A stretch of 64,000 bases of DNA from Geothrix sp. SG200 (GTDB lineage Bacteria; Acidobacteriota; Holophagae; Holophagales; Holophagaceae), in assembly GCF_022808935.1 (NCBI RefSeq), contig NZ_JAKZFR010000004.1, forward strand, positions 62,001-126,000, read 5' to 3'. Shown here one piece after another: positions 56,199 to 64,000 of this stretch; position 1 is the first letter of the stretch; each line of letters begins with the position of its first letter. The translations under genes were made by a program, and so were the position numbers. Under the pieces are notes generated by a model, which saw only the letters and a list, made by a program, of their open reading frames with translations, was not told the DNA's origin and did no database searches.

Positions 56199-57097
56199 CG
56201 GAAGCGTTCCGGATGGAGGCCCCTGGCCAACATCTCGTAGGCGTCGATGCGGCGGTGGGAGACGCTGGACATGAGGGCGCCGGGGAGAACCACGAAGCGG
56301 CCGGCCTTGAAGGCGGGCAGGACGCGGTAGTGGGGGATCTCCGCCAGGCGGGCGCGCGTATCTGATGCGTCGGCCCGGTCCCCGGAGATCACCAGCACCT
56401 CGGCGTTCCAGGTGAGCAGCCTTTCCGAAGGCGTGGGCGCGTGGCCCTTGAGCCCGGCCTCGGCGGCCACGTTGATGGCCCCGGCGTGGTCGCAGAGGTC
56501 CTGGAAGGTCGTGCCGGAGCCGGCGGTGAAGGGATAGGCCCCGGCGGTGAGGACGCGGACGGGACGGACGCCCCTGAGGCGTCCCGCGAGGGCCTGCACC
56601 CGGCCGCGGCACTGGGCGATGAGGGCCTCGGCGCGGGCCTCCTGGCCCAGTTCGCGACCCAGGATCCTGATGCTGGCGTAGACATCTTCCAGCGTGTCGA
56701 AGCGGTCCAGCACCACCAGCCGGACCCCGGCCCGCCGGAGCAGGGCCAGGGTCTCAGGGCGGGTGAAGCTGGCGGCCAGCACCAGGTCGGGCCGGAAGCG
56801 GAGCACGCTTTCCGCGTCGCTGTCCTTGAGGGCCGGGAACCGCTGGGCCTCGCTGGCCGCCGCGCTGAACCGCGCGTCCCGGCCGATGTGACTCAGGGCG
56901 GCGATCTGGCCGGGATCCGCCAGGGCCAACAGCAGCTCGTCCGTGCCGACCGACTGGCTCACCACCCGCTGGGGTCGCGCGGCGAGCAGGGAGACGGTGG
57001 CGATCAGAAGAAAAAGAAAACGTCTCACCGCCAAGACGCCAAGAAGGGCTTTGCTTGGCGTCCTGGCGCCTTGGCGGGGATCCGTTCCGTGTTTCAC
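56195..57097 (-). CDS. btuF: Vitamin B12 periplasmic binding protein
   Basis: The 300-residue protein is a helical-backbone metal-chelate binding protein: PQRVVSQSVGTDELLLALADPGQIAALS (about 44-71), RPDLVLAASF and a C-terminal LPGALMSSVSHRRIDAYEMLAR. It delivers B12 to BtuCD. GTG 57097 has GGAGGCGAGG upstream; it gives 23 extra residues encoded by an inverted repeat (57028-57077) before the signal-peptide core RRFLFLLIATVSLLAA. An internal GTG at 57028 would give the clean signal peptide. The repeat therefore seems to lie inside or just before the coding start. Confidence 0.85.
   Translation of the reverse strand: MKHGTDPRQGARTPSKALLGVLAVRRFLFLLIATVSLLAARPQRVVSQSVGTDELLLALADPGQIAALSHIGRDARFSAAASEAQRFPALKDSDAESVLRFRPDLVLAASFTRPETLALLRRAGVRLVVLDRFDTLEDVYASIRILGRELGQEARAEALIAQCRGRVQALAGRLRGVRPVRVLTAGAYPFTAGSGTTFQDLCDHAGAINVAAEAGLKGHAPTPSERLLTWNAEVLVISGDRADASDTRARLAEIPHYRVLPAFKAGRFVVLPGALMSSVSHRRIDAYEMLARGLHPERFR
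57028..57077. repeat. Inverted repeat (CACCGCCAAGACGCCAAG variant) at the btuF start
   Basis: CCGCCAAG (57028-57035) pairs with CTTGGCGG (57070-57077); inner GACGCCAAG/CTTGGCGTC gives a second pairing. It has the layout of the other intergenic repeats in the window but lies in frame in the presumed 5' end of btuF. Confidence 0.75.
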
Positions 57098-57109
57098 GCC
57101 TCGCCTCCG

Positions 57110-59134
57110 TCACCACTTCCAGGTCGCGGCCAGGGTCCAGCGGGGGCCGGGGGCGGGGAACCCGTAGACCAGGCTGGCGTCGCCGTCCTGATCGTAGCGT
57201 CCGCTGAGCCAATCCTGGACGGTCTGCTTCGGCTCCAGCAGGTGTTCGCCGCGAAGGGCCAGGGTGAGGTGCTTCACGGGCTCATGGCGCAGGCCCAGGC
57301 TGAGGTCGCGGTAGGGTCTGCGTGTGGAGAGCACCTGGTACGTGGTGTCGTTCAGGTCGTAGCGGGGGCCCACGCGGGCGAAGCGGAGGTCGGCGCGCCA
57401 AGTGCCGGACTGGACGAAGGCCGCCAGGGCAGCCGTGAAGAAGGGGTGGCGCAGGATGGCAGAGGTCTGGGCGCCGAAGCGGTCGGCTTCCGTGTTGTGG
57501 TCCAGGTCGCGGGTCTCCTGGCTGCGGAGGATCACGTCCCAGCCGTAGGCCACGGTTTCGCCGCCGCGCCAGCCCAGGGCGCCTTCCAGACTCTGGGCCC
57601 GGATGGAGCCCTGGTTCGCGTAGTGCGAGGTGAAGAGAGGCGGAAAGGCGAAGCTGGTGTCGTAGACGTAGCCCAACAGCTCGGACACGCGCGTGCGCTG
57701 GGCCTCGAGGCGATACTCCCAGTGGTCGCCGAACTGGCCCGTGGCGCCGAGCTGAACGGTGCGGCTGCGCTCGGGGCGGATCGGGTAGGCCGTGTTGTCC
57801 TGGCTTTCCGCCTGGGCGTTCAGGGCGAACTCGGTGGTGTTGGGCATGCGGAAGCCCTGGCCTGCGCTGGCGTAGAGGCGAAGCGCCGGCGCCACCACCC
57901 AATTTAGGCCCGTGCGCCAGGTGCCCGCCCCGGCGCTGCCCGCGCGGCTGCGGAGGCCTGTGTCCGAGCGGGTGAGGTCCCGGTGGCCCGCGTCGCGGCG
58001 CAGGCCCGCGGTCCAGTCCAGGCCTTCGGCCAGCATCCAGCGCAGCTCCAGCGCTCCGGCAAGGTCCGTGCCCTCTCCCCGGTACTGCACAGCGGTAAAG
58101 GTGTCGGGGTCGTAGTAGTTCCGGGCATGGCTGGTGTCCTGGCGGCCCTCCAGCCGGCCGGAGAGGCGGAAGGCGGGGGCTGGTGTCCAGTGCAGCGTGA
58201 GCTGGTCCTCCACGCGGCGGAAGTCGCGGTCCGTCTGCTGGCGCTTGGGCCCGCTGGGATCGCCCGTCCGGCCCTCCAGGGCCTGGAGTGTGTTCTCTAG
58301 CGCCAGCCCGGGCGCCAAGGCCCAGTGCAGCCTGGCGCCCCAGCTCTCCTGCCGGGCGCGCATCTCGCGCTGGGGTTCGTAGCTGCGGGCCGCGGGCCAG
58401 CCGGAGGTGGTGAAAGGGATGGAAGCCGTCTGGCCGCTGTTGCGATAGAAGGCCGTCAGGTCGGCCCCGCCGAGCTTCGTCCCCATCCTCAGGAAGCCGC
58501 CGGCCTGGCGGAAGGCGTCGTCGGGGAAGCCGCTCTCCTGCTTCTGAGCTTCGGCGCCGGCGGCGATCCAGCCGCGGCTTCCGGTCACCTGGGCCTGGGC
58601 GGAGCCGCCCAGCAGGCTGTCGGTGCCCGCCTTCAAGGTGGCCTGGCCGTGGCAGCCTTCGGCGCCGCGCCCTGTGCTGGTGAGGGCGATGACGCCGCCG
58701 ATGGCGTCGCTGCCGTAGAGGACGGACGAGGGCCCGAGGATCAGCTCCACGCGCTCGATGCCCACGAGGCTGAGGGCGCCCATGTCAGGCGAGAGAGCCG
58801 TGGGGTCGTTGAGCCGCAGGCCGTCCAGGAGCACCACCACGTTGCGGCTGAGGGTGCCGTTGAGGAAGGCGGAGGCCTGCTTGCCCGTGCCGCCGGTGCC
58901 CATGACGGCCCCGGGCTGGAGGGTGTCCAGTAGGTCGGCCAGGGTGCGGGCGCCAAGGCGGGCCAATTCCTCGGCCTCCAGGATGCGGACGGGGCCCGGA
59001 GTCCGGGTGACCTCCACGGGCTGGGCCTCGGCGCTGACGGTGACCGTGGCCTCGGCGGGCTTGCGGTCGGCCTCCGCGGCCACGGAGAGGGCGGATACGG
59101 CCGCCAGGGAGAAGAGAATGCGGGCAGAACCCAT
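57110..59134 (-). CDS. btuB: TonB-dependent vitamin B12 receptor
   Basis: The 674-residue outer-membrane receptor has a signal peptide (ILFSLAAVSALSVAAEA), a TonB-box-like ATVTVSAEAQ, a plug domain (TRTPGPVRILEAEELARLGART, GLRLNDPTALSPD, LGPSSVLYGSDAIGGVI) and a beta barrel ending in ATWKW with a terminal aromatic. ATG 59134 is preferred because GGAGG lies 4 bp before it; in-frame ATGs at 59137 and 59149 are less well served. It follows a cobalamin riboswitch and is the first gene of btuBFCD. Confidence 0.92.
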   Translation of the reverse strand: MGSARILFSLAAVSALSVAAEADRKPAEATVTVSAEAQPVEVTRTPGPVRILEAEELARLGARTLADLLDTLQPGAVMGTGGTGKQASAFLNGTLSRNVVVLLDGLRLNDPTALSPDMGALSLVGIERVELILGPSSVLYGSDAIGGVIALTSTGRGAEGCHGQATLKAGTDSLLGGSAQAQVTGSRGWIAAGAEAQKQESGFPDDAFRQAGGFLRMGTKLGGADLTAFYRNSGQTASIPFTTSGWPAARSYEPQREMRARQESWGARLHWALAPGLALENTLQALEGRTGDPSGPKRQQTDRDFRRVEDQLTLHWTPAPAFRLSGRLEGRQDTSHARNYYDPDTFTAVQYRGEGTDLAGALELRWMLAEGLDWTAGLRRDAGHRDLTRSDTGLRSRAGSAGAGTWRTGLNWVVAPALRLYASAGQGFRMPNTTEFALNAQAESQDNTAYPIRPERSRTVQLGATGQFGDHWEYRLEAQRTRVSELLGYVYDTSFAFPPLFTSHYANQGSIRAQSLEGALGWRGGETVAYGWDVILRSQETRDLDHNTEADRFGAQTSAILRHPFFTAALAAFVQSGTWRADLRFARVGPRYDLNDTTYQVLSTRRPYRDLSLGLRHEPVKHLTLALRGEHLLEPKQTVQDWLSGRYDQDGDASLVYGFPAPGPRWTLAATWKW

Positions 59135-59214
59135 CATGCCTCCACGCATGAGGTCGCGGCGGCAGGGCGTCCCGCAGGGGGAAGGCCCGGCCCGTTCCCG
59201 CGACGGGGGGTGAG

Positions 59215-59385
59215 GTGCGGGACCGGTCTCCGGGCTCGCACGCGACAGGAGCCTTTCGGCGCCCTCCGAGCCTTCCCGGGACGATCCCAGTGACTCGGAC
59301 TTGAGGTCTCACACCCGGTGACACGTGGGCGTGGTGCATACCGTTGCGGGGCAGCGCAGGAGTCTCACCTGCTTCCCGTGCATCC
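59215..59385 (-). ncRNA. Cobalamin (B12) riboswitch
   Basis: Read on the minus strand from 59385: GGGAAGCAGGTGAGACTCC (paired region), GCGCTGCCCCGCAACGGTA (the CCCGC core), GTCACTGGGATC, GGGAAGGC and the B12 box AGCCCGGAGACCGG at about 59221-59236. These are the conserved elements of the cobalamin riboswitch in the right order. A GC-rich stretch after the box may be the expression platform. It lies 81 bp before btuB, so B12 excess should turn off btuBFCD. Confidence 0.9.
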
Positions 59386-59449
59386 AGCACGAAATTGTCA
59401 AACTTCAGAGAACCACGGCGCCGGTGGATTCCGCAAGTACAATGGCCGC

Positions 59450-60325
59450 ATGCGAGCACCCATCGGCATCATCGGCGGCAGTGGACTCTACCGGATGGAA
59501 GGGCTCTCCCTCGACCGGACGGAGCTGGTGCAGACTCCCTTCGGTGCCCCCTCGGGGCCTGTGCACCTCGGCGCCCTGGACGGCATCCCCGTGGCCTTCC
59601 TGGCCCGCCACGGCGAAGGCCACCGCTTCACCCCCAGCGAGGTGAACTACCGCGCGAACCTCTGGGCCCTGAAGTCCCTGGGCGTCGAGCGCCTCATCTC
59701 CGTCTCCGCCGTGGGCAGCCTCCAGGCCCGCCACAAGCCAGGCGAACTGCGCCTCGTGAGTCAGTTCATCGACAAGACCCGCCATCGGAAGGACACCTTC
59801 TTCGGCGAGGGGCTGGTGGCCCACGTGAGCTTCGCGGAACCGGTCTGCGCCCACACGACCGCGGCCCTGCTCAAGGCTGGACAGGCCCTGTCCATTCCCA
59901 TCGAGGGGGGCGCCACCTACGTCTGCATGGAGGGGCCGGCCTTCTCCACCCGCGCCGAGAGCCGCCTGCACCAGAGCTGGGGCGCGGACCTCATCGGCAT
60001 GACCCAGGTGACCGAGGCCCGTCTGGCCCGCGAGGCCGAGCTCTGCTATGCCTGCATCGCCCTGGTGACGGACTACGATGCCTGGCGCGAGGAGGAGGAG
60101 GGCGTGGACGCCGCCTCGGTGCTGGAGGTCATGCACGCCAACGTGGACAAGGCCCAGCGCCTGCTCCGCGCGGCGGTGCCCGATCTTTCCGGGGCCCCGC
60201 GGGCCTGCGCCTGCGGCGATGCCCTGAAGGCGGCCCTCTTCACCGCCCCCGACGCGGTCACCGAGGACGCCCGCAAGCGGCTGGACCTGCTGGTGGGTCG
60301 GTACGGATACGGGACCCGCGGATGA
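59450..60325 (+). CDS. mtnP: S-methyl-5'-thioadenosine phosphorylase
   Basis: MtnP cleaves methylthioadenosine to adenine and methylthioribose-1-phosphate in the methionine salvage pathway. The 291-residue protein has GIIGGSGLY (about 7-15), FLARHGEGHRFTPSEVNYRAN (about 50-70), GATYVCMEGPAFSTRAES (about 160-177) and ALVTDYDAW near 207, the MTAP-type specificity region. ATG 59450 matches family N-termini but has no strong ribosome site. It overlaps the next gene by ATGA. Confidence 0.92.
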   Translation: MRAPIGIIGGSGLYRMEGLSLDRTELVQTPFGAPSGPVHLGALDGIPVAFLARHGEGHRFTPSEVNYRANLWALKSLGVERLISVSAVGSLQARHKPGELRLVSQFIDKTRHRKDTFFGEGLVAHVSFAEPVCAHTTAALLKAGQALSIPIEGGATYVCMEGPAFSTRAESRLHQSWGADLIGMTQVTEARLAREAELCYACIALVTDYDAWREEEEGVDAASVLEVMHANVDKAQRLLRAAVPDLSGAPRACACGDALKAALFTAPDAVTEDARKRLDLLVGRYGYGTRG

Positions 60326-60849
60326 GTCCGGCCCAGGCCAGCCCCAAGCTCCAGGCCCTGCTGAAAGACTTCCAGCAGATCGCGAGCATGTCGGGCTACC
60401 TGAACCATGCCTTCGACCCGCCGCAGCTGCGGCTGTTCTTCACGCTCTACGGCCGCGTGATGGTGGCCTCCCCAGAGGAGGGCCTGTCGCTCACGCCGCG
60501 GCTCCAGGCCTGGTGCGAGCGCCTGTCGGTGGACCTTCGGGAGAGCAGCTCCTCGGCCATCATGCCGCCCCAGATCCAGGTCAGCACCCCCCAGACCCTG
60601 CCGGACGGCCGCGACTACCTCGTGGCGACCCTGACCTTCAACACCAAGGTCACCGACACCTCGTACCTCCGCGTCCGCACCGCCGTCCTGGCGGCCTATC
60701 AGGAGGCTGTGAAGATGCGAGAGGCGGGTTTCAAACTGGAGGACAAAGTCGCCGTGGCTGTGGAGACGGAGCGAGCACAGGTGGAAGTGATTTCAAATTC
60801 TGGGGAACCGGACAAGTCTAGTCAGGCTGCAACTGACCCGAATCCTTGA
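60322..60849 (+). CDS. Hypothetical protein coupled to mtnP
   Basis: Not recognised. The 175-residue soluble product has an N-terminal helical part (SPKLQALLKDFQQIASMSGYL), a beta-rich centre (RDYLVATLTFNTKVTDTSYLRV, about 93-114) and an acidic, Ser/Asn-rich end. The ATG 60322 overlaps the mtnP stop (ATGA), so it is translated with mtnP. The last about 20 codons are less GC-biased than the rest. No enzyme motif was seen. Confidence 0.65.
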   Translation: MSPAQASPKLQALLKDFQQIASMSGYLNHAFDPPQLRLFFTLYGRVMVASPEEGLSLTPRLQAWCERLSVDLRESSSSAIMPPQIQVSTPQTLPDGRDYLVATLTFNTKVTDTSYLRVRTAVLAAYQEAVKMREAGFKLEDKVAVAVETERAQVEVISNSGEPDKSSQAATDPNP

Positions 60850-61137
60850 ATCCCTGGAATAAGAGGCCAAAAGGGCAACGCAGATGCTCAAGGGCAAAGT
60901 CCTATCTGTGATCTGGAGACACCTGGAAGGTGAAATGGGGTATCCCGTTCACGGGCGGAAAAGACTGTTTGTGGATCAAACTCCATCTGGACTGGAACCC
61001 TCGATCTCATAAATCATTCCTCGTTGAGACAAGGCTGCTCTCCATCTCCCAGGTGACCAGCTTGCTTAACCCATCGTCAAACCTGGATCCGGCTGCAGGT
61101 GCATGGTTTGGTTAGCTCCGTCCGTTAGGTGCCCCCA
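60850..61137. other. Low-GC interval, no supported gene
   Basis: This 288-bp stretch is less GC-rich than its neighbours and has scattered stops in all frames except a 61-codon frame (60930-61115) that lacks a ribosome site and any recognisable motif. No hairpin terminator or RNA family was found. Confidence 0.4.
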
Positions 61138-61542
61138 ATGAGTCTCCCCGTTTCAGATCTGAAGCAGCTCCTTCAATGCATGGAGCCCATTCTGAATGAG
61201 GGGGCGTTTGTGTTCGCATCTCTGCCGCTTGATGCCGATGTGAGCCCGCTTCAGCCCCTGGCGACGATCCGCGAACCCGAGGGGCTATCGGTGGTCGTGA
61301 CGGGGGCAACGGCGCAGCGGTACCAGCTGACGCCTTTGTTCGAGGCCGCCTGGATCACCCTCAGGGTCCACTCCGATCTTTACGCGGTGGGCCTAACCGC
61401 GGCCTTTGCTGGTGCGTTGGGAGCGGCGGGCATCAGCTGCAATGTAGTGGCTGGTGCCTACCACGACCATCTGTTTGTTCCCGTGGATCGGGCCCAAGAT
61501 GCCATGACCACCCTTCGGGCTTTACAACACCCTTCTGATTGA
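61138..61542 (+). CDS. ACT-domain protein (small ligand-binding)
   Basis: The 134-residue product seems to contain an ACT-like pair: LPVSDLKQLLQCMEPILNEG start, GLSVVVTGATAQRY in the middle and RVHSDLYAVGLTAAFAGALGAAGISCNVVAG (about 82-112) near the end, as in ACT_3/ACT_7 proteins. Those domains bind amino acids or similar ligands, but no target is known. ATG 61138 is used; GTG 61129 in frame is possible. Codon usage is less GC-biased than in most neighbours. Confidence 0.78.
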   Translation: MSLPVSDLKQLLQCMEPILNEGAFVFASLPLDADVSPLQPLATIREPEGLSVVVTGATAQRYQLTPLFEAAWITLRVHSDLYAVGLTAAFAGALGAAGISCNVVAGAYHDHLFVPVDRAQDAMTTLRALQHPSD

Positions 61543-61712
61543 GCGCCTCGACCTCCAGTGGATCCGTTGAGGAAGGGGGGTGAGTTGGGAATCACCTTGC
61601 AGCATCGGTTACCGCCGGTTGAAGAGCTTCTCCAAGCGGCTCCCTGGCGCCGGCTCGGTCGCCCCCTTCGGTATCCTGGAAACCCAGCCTGTGCGAGGTT
61701 TCAGGAATGACC

Positions 61713-62528
61713 ATGATTCGATGCCTTTCCGCCTGCCGCTCCCTGGGCCTGATGGCCGTGGCGATGGCCACCTGGGCGGCGCCGGCGGTGCTTCCCTTCA
61801 AGCCCTCGCCGGTGCCCGGCGGCGTGGCGATCGTGACCATCCCAGGCCAGGGCCCGGCGCCCAAAGTGACCTACCACGGGGAGTCGGTGTTTGTGCGGCG
61901 CGCGGCCAAGGGCTGGGTGGCGGTGGTGGGCATTCCGTTGGGCGCGAAGCCGGGCCGGCAGGAGATCGAGGTGGGGGGGCGATCCATCCCATTCACCATC
62001 CGTCCCAAGCGCTACCCGGAGCAGCGCATCCGCCTGAAGGACGAGCGCCGGGTGACGCCCAACGCGGAGGACGAGGCGCGCATCGCCCGGGAGCAGGCGC
62101 TCATGGCGCCGGCCTGGCGGGCCTGGCCCGAGGGCCTGGTGCCCACGCTTCAGTTCCAGCAGCCCACGCCTGGTGGCCTCACCAGCTCTTTCGGCCTGCG
62201 TCGGGTCTTCAACGGCCAGCCCAGGGCCCCTCATTCGGGCCTGGACATCAAGGCCCCGGCGGGCCAGGCCGTGCGCGCGCCCGCCGCGGGCGTGGTGGTG
62301 CTCACGGGCGACTTCTTCTTCAGCGGCAACGCCGTGTTCCTGGCCCATGGCGAAGGCGTGGTGAGCCTCTTCGCCCACTTGTCGAAGGTCACGGTGACCC
62401 AGGGCCAGGTGGTGAAGGCTGGCGACCTCCTGGGCGAGGTCGGCATGACGGGCCGGGCCACGGGCCCGCACCTGCACTGGTCCCTCAGCCTCAACAACGC
62501 CCGCGTGGATCCGCGCCTCTTCCTCTAG
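61713..62528 (+). CDS. M23 (LytM-type) peptidase, exported
   Basis: The 271-residue protein has a signal peptide (MIRCLSACRSLGLMAVAMATWA), a beta-rich domain (about 25-115) and a C-terminal M23 domain: HSGLDIKAPAG (His-x3-Asp zinc ligands, about 180-190), AHGEGVVSLFAHLSKV and HLHWSLSLN near 261. The catalytic His/Asp/His set appears complete. It would cut peptidoglycan cross-links. AGGAA precedes ATG 61713; the ATG at 61707 is closer to the same signal. Its stop overlaps the converging gene by 4 bp. Confidence 0.88.
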   Translation: MIRCLSACRSLGLMAVAMATWAAPAVLPFKPSPVPGGVAIVTIPGQGPAPKVTYHGESVFVRRAAKGWVAVVGIPLGAKPGRQEIEVGGRSIPFTIRPKRYPEQRIRLKDERRVTPNAEDEARIAREQALMAPAWRAWPEGLVPTLQFQQPTPGGLTSSFGLRRVFNGQPRAPHSGLDIKAPAGQAVRAPAAGVVVLTGDFFFSGNAVFLAHGEGVVSLFAHLSKVTVTQGQVVKAGDLLGEVGMTGRATGPHLHWSLSLNNARVDPRLFL

Positions 62529-63439
62529 GCACGGGCCAGACGGTACCCCTTCGTCTGCACCAGGACGACGCCCAGGATGGCAATGGCGCCGCCCAGGATG
62601 GTGAGCGGGGAGGGCACCTCGCCGAGCCACACCCAGGCGATGAGGCTGGCCAGCACCGGCGAGAGGTAGAGGAAGCTGGAGAGCAGGGAGGCGGGCATCC
62701 GGGAGAGGGCGAGGTTCCACAGCACGTAGGCGATGGCACCGGGGAAGACGCCGAGGTAGATCACGGCCGCCGTCGCCGAAGGCGCGGCCACGGGCATGCG
62801 GTGGACCAAGCCCGGCAGGAAGACGAGCATGGGCAGGGTGCCCGCCCAGATGGAGTAGCAGGTGAAGGCCAAGGCGGAATGGCGCCGGAAGCTCCGCTTG
62901 GAGAGGATGGAATAGACGGCGGCCACGCCGGCGGACAGCAGGATGAGCAGGGCTCCAGGCGTGAAGCGCAGGCCCCGGCCGCTGCTGAGGGCGATGAGGG
63001 CCACGCCGGTGAAGGCCACCAGGATGCCGCCCCAGCCGAGGCGCGTGAGGCGCTCGCCCAGGAAGAGGGCCGAGAGCAGGGCGGTGAACACCGGGCCCGC
63101 CGCGATGAGCAGGGAGGCCGCGCCCGCCTGGACCGTCAGCTCGCCGAAGTTGAGGGCCACGTGGTAGACGCTGATGCCCAGGAAGCCGGCCAGGGCGATC
63201 ACGGGCAGATCGCGCCGTTCCGGCAGCCGCATGCGCGTGGCCAGCGCGTACAGGGTCAAGGCGACGGAGGCCGTGCCGAAGCGCAGCAGGGCCAGCTCGC
63301 CGGGGCCGTAGCCATCCAGGTCGGGCAGGCCCGCCGGTGTGATCCGCAGGCCGGCCCGGATGCCTGCGAAGGCCGAGGACCACAGCAGCAGCACACCGGC
63401 AATGGCCAGCCAGGTCCGGGGATCGCGCTTCCAGGTCAT
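62525..63439 (-). CDS. DMT-family (EamA) transporter
   Basis: The 304-residue protein has ten hydrophobic helices in two EamA repeats: N-terminal LLLWSSAFAGIRAGLRITPA (about 17-36) and FGELTVQAGAASLLIAAGPVFTALLSALFLGE (about 97-128), then SILSKRSFRRHSALAF and YLGVFPGAIAYVLWNLALSR. Such proteins export metabolites or drugs; the substrate is unknown. It starts 9 bp downstream of the rdgB stop, so the two may be co-transcribed. Confidence 0.88.
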   Translation of the reverse strand: MTWKRDPRTWLAIAGVLLLWSSAFAGIRAGLRITPAGLPDLDGYGPGELALLRFGTASVALTLYALATRMRLPERRDLPVIALAGFLGISVYHVALNFGELTVQAGAASLLIAAGPVFTALLSALFLGERLTRLGWGGILVAFTGVALIALSSGRGLRFTPGALLILLSAGVAAVYSILSKRSFRRHSALAFTCYSIWAGTLPMLVFLPGLVHRMPVAAPSATAAVIYLGVFPGAIAYVLWNLALSRMPASLLSSFLYLSPVLASLIAWVWLGEVPSPLTILGGAIAILGVVLVQTKGYRLARA

Positions 63440-63448
63440 GCTTCCACG

Positions 63449-64000
63449 CTAGCGCGGCAACCGGGCCAGCCGCTCCCGCAAGGCCGCGCAGGCCCGGGCG
63501 CGGTGGCTGAGGGTGTGCTTGGTCTCCGGGGGCAGCTCGCCGAAGGTCCGGTCGAAGCCGTCGGGGATGAAGATCGGGTCGTAGCCGAAGCCGCCCTCGC
63601 CGCGGTGATCGAAGGCCAGGGAGCCCTCCACGGAACCGCTGGCGGTGAAGGGCTCGCCGTGGGAAGGCACGTAGGCCAGCACGCACACGAACCGGGCCGA
63701 GCGGTCCGCCCCATCGGGGACCATCGCCAGCAGGCGCCGGTTCTTGTCGCGGTAGGCGGGCAGGTCCGGGGCGAAGCGGGCGGAGAGCACGCCCGGACCG
63801 CCCCACAGCGCATCCACGCAGAGCCCCGAATCATCCGCCAGCACGCCATCCACGGGCTCTGAGCCGTGCGCGAGCCACCAGGCCCTTGCGCCCTCCGCCT
63901 TCTGCAGGGAGTTGTCCTGGAAAAAGGCGCCCGTTTCCGGCAGCTCCGGTGCCTCGGCCGGCCAGGGCACGAGCGTGACGCCCGACAGCAGCTCCGCGAA
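63449..64000 (-). CDS. rdgB: XTP/dITP pyrophosphatase RdgB/HAM1, C-terminal part
   Basis: The gene runs off the window end; 183 codons are visible on the minus strand. The enzyme hydrolyses non-canonical purine triphosphates. Seen are TGAFFQDNSLQKAEGARAW, VLADDSGLCVDALWGGPGVLSARFAP (with the Asp-Asp-Ser-Gly-Leu active-site stretch), GEGGFGYDPIFIPDGFDRTFGELPPETKHTLSHRARA (metal and substrate loop). The N-terminus lies outside. Confidence 0.95.
   Translation of the reverse strand, partial: FAELLSGVTLVPWPAEAPELPETGAFFQDNSLQKAEGARAWWLAHGSEPVDGVLADDSGLCVDALWGGPGVLSARFAPDLPAYRDKNRRLLAMVPDGADRSARFVCVLAYVPSHGEPFTASGSVEGSLAFDHRGEGGFGYDPIFIPDGFDRTFGELPPETKHTLSHRARACAALRERLARLPR

Noticed and set aside
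59150-59214. Terminator-like GC stem after the riboswitch
   Set aside because: The region can pair, but no clear T tract was seen, so the riboswitch mechanism (terminator or ribosome-site masking) is left open.
60930-61115. 61-codon ORF in the low-GC gap
   Set aside because: No ribosome site, motif or codon bias; kept only as a non-coding interval.

Overview
The window is high-G+C bacterial chromosome with tightly packed, often overlapping operons. Gene content (alternative complex III, NarGHJI-type nitrate reductase, tandem OmcA/MtrC-type decaheme lipoproteins, PFOR/IOR fermentation enzymes, class II DAHP synthase, a CM-prephenate dehydratase) points to an anaerobic, metal- or nitrate-respiring member of the Acidobacteriota, most like Geothrix/Holophaga. 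That placement is inferred from recall of gene content and was not tested by a database search.

Layout. (1) 1-15657 is respiration. The end of narH, then narJ and narI, run straight into a complete alternative complex III operon (actA, actB, actC, an actD-actE fusion, actF). Facing it is a minus-strand operon for a second, Nap/Nas-like molybdenum reductase: a membrane subunit with a zinc-ribbon tail, a Mo subunit, a four-cluster ferredoxin, a Rieske protein and a small membrane protein. An Rrf2 regulator and a YwiC-like membrane protein lie beyond it. (2) 15928-20325 is iorA-iorB plus an ADP-forming acyl-CoA synthetase, for 2-keto acid oxidation with ATP formation. (3) 20326-34190 is the most unusual part: an AT-rich promoter island, then a porin, two small multiheme lipoproteins and three paralogous decaheme OmcA/MtrC-type cytochromes with Gly-Thr-Asn-Gly linkers, ending with two Rrf2 regulators. 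The second and third decaheme genes and the first of these regulators share an about 60-bp upstream module with a TGTGA-N6-TCACA palindrome. (4) 34240-41725 holds a DHOD-like flavoprotein, pyruvate:ferredoxin oxidoreductase and a hemerythrin-NfnA-NfnB fusion. (5) 42182-54358 is mostly biosynthesis and housekeeping: pheA with a Phe-rich leader peptide and attenuator, class II DAHP synthase, isoaspartyl peptidase, moaA, recA, a glycosyltransferase, a GNAT/nitrilase pair and a Na+/H+ antiporter. (6) 54431-59385 is a cobalamin-riboswitch-controlled btuB-btuF-btuC-btuD operon. (7) 59450-64000 has mtnP, small unknown proteins, an M23 peptidase, a DMT exporter and the end of rdgB.

How it fits together. 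PFOR and IOR reduce ferredoxin during pyruvate and aromatic 2-keto acid oxidation, Nfn links ferredoxin to NAD(P)H, and the quinone pool can empty into nitrate (Nar, possibly the second Mo reductase), complex III, or the putative porin-cytochrome route to extracellular acceptors. moaA and the B12 operon supply cofactors. Three Rrf2 regulators with the same C-X6-C-X5-C cluster motif and several Crp/Fnr-type palindromes suggest redox or NO control. A family of inverted repeats (core GGAACGCGAAGGGCGC and variants) sits in at least six gaps.
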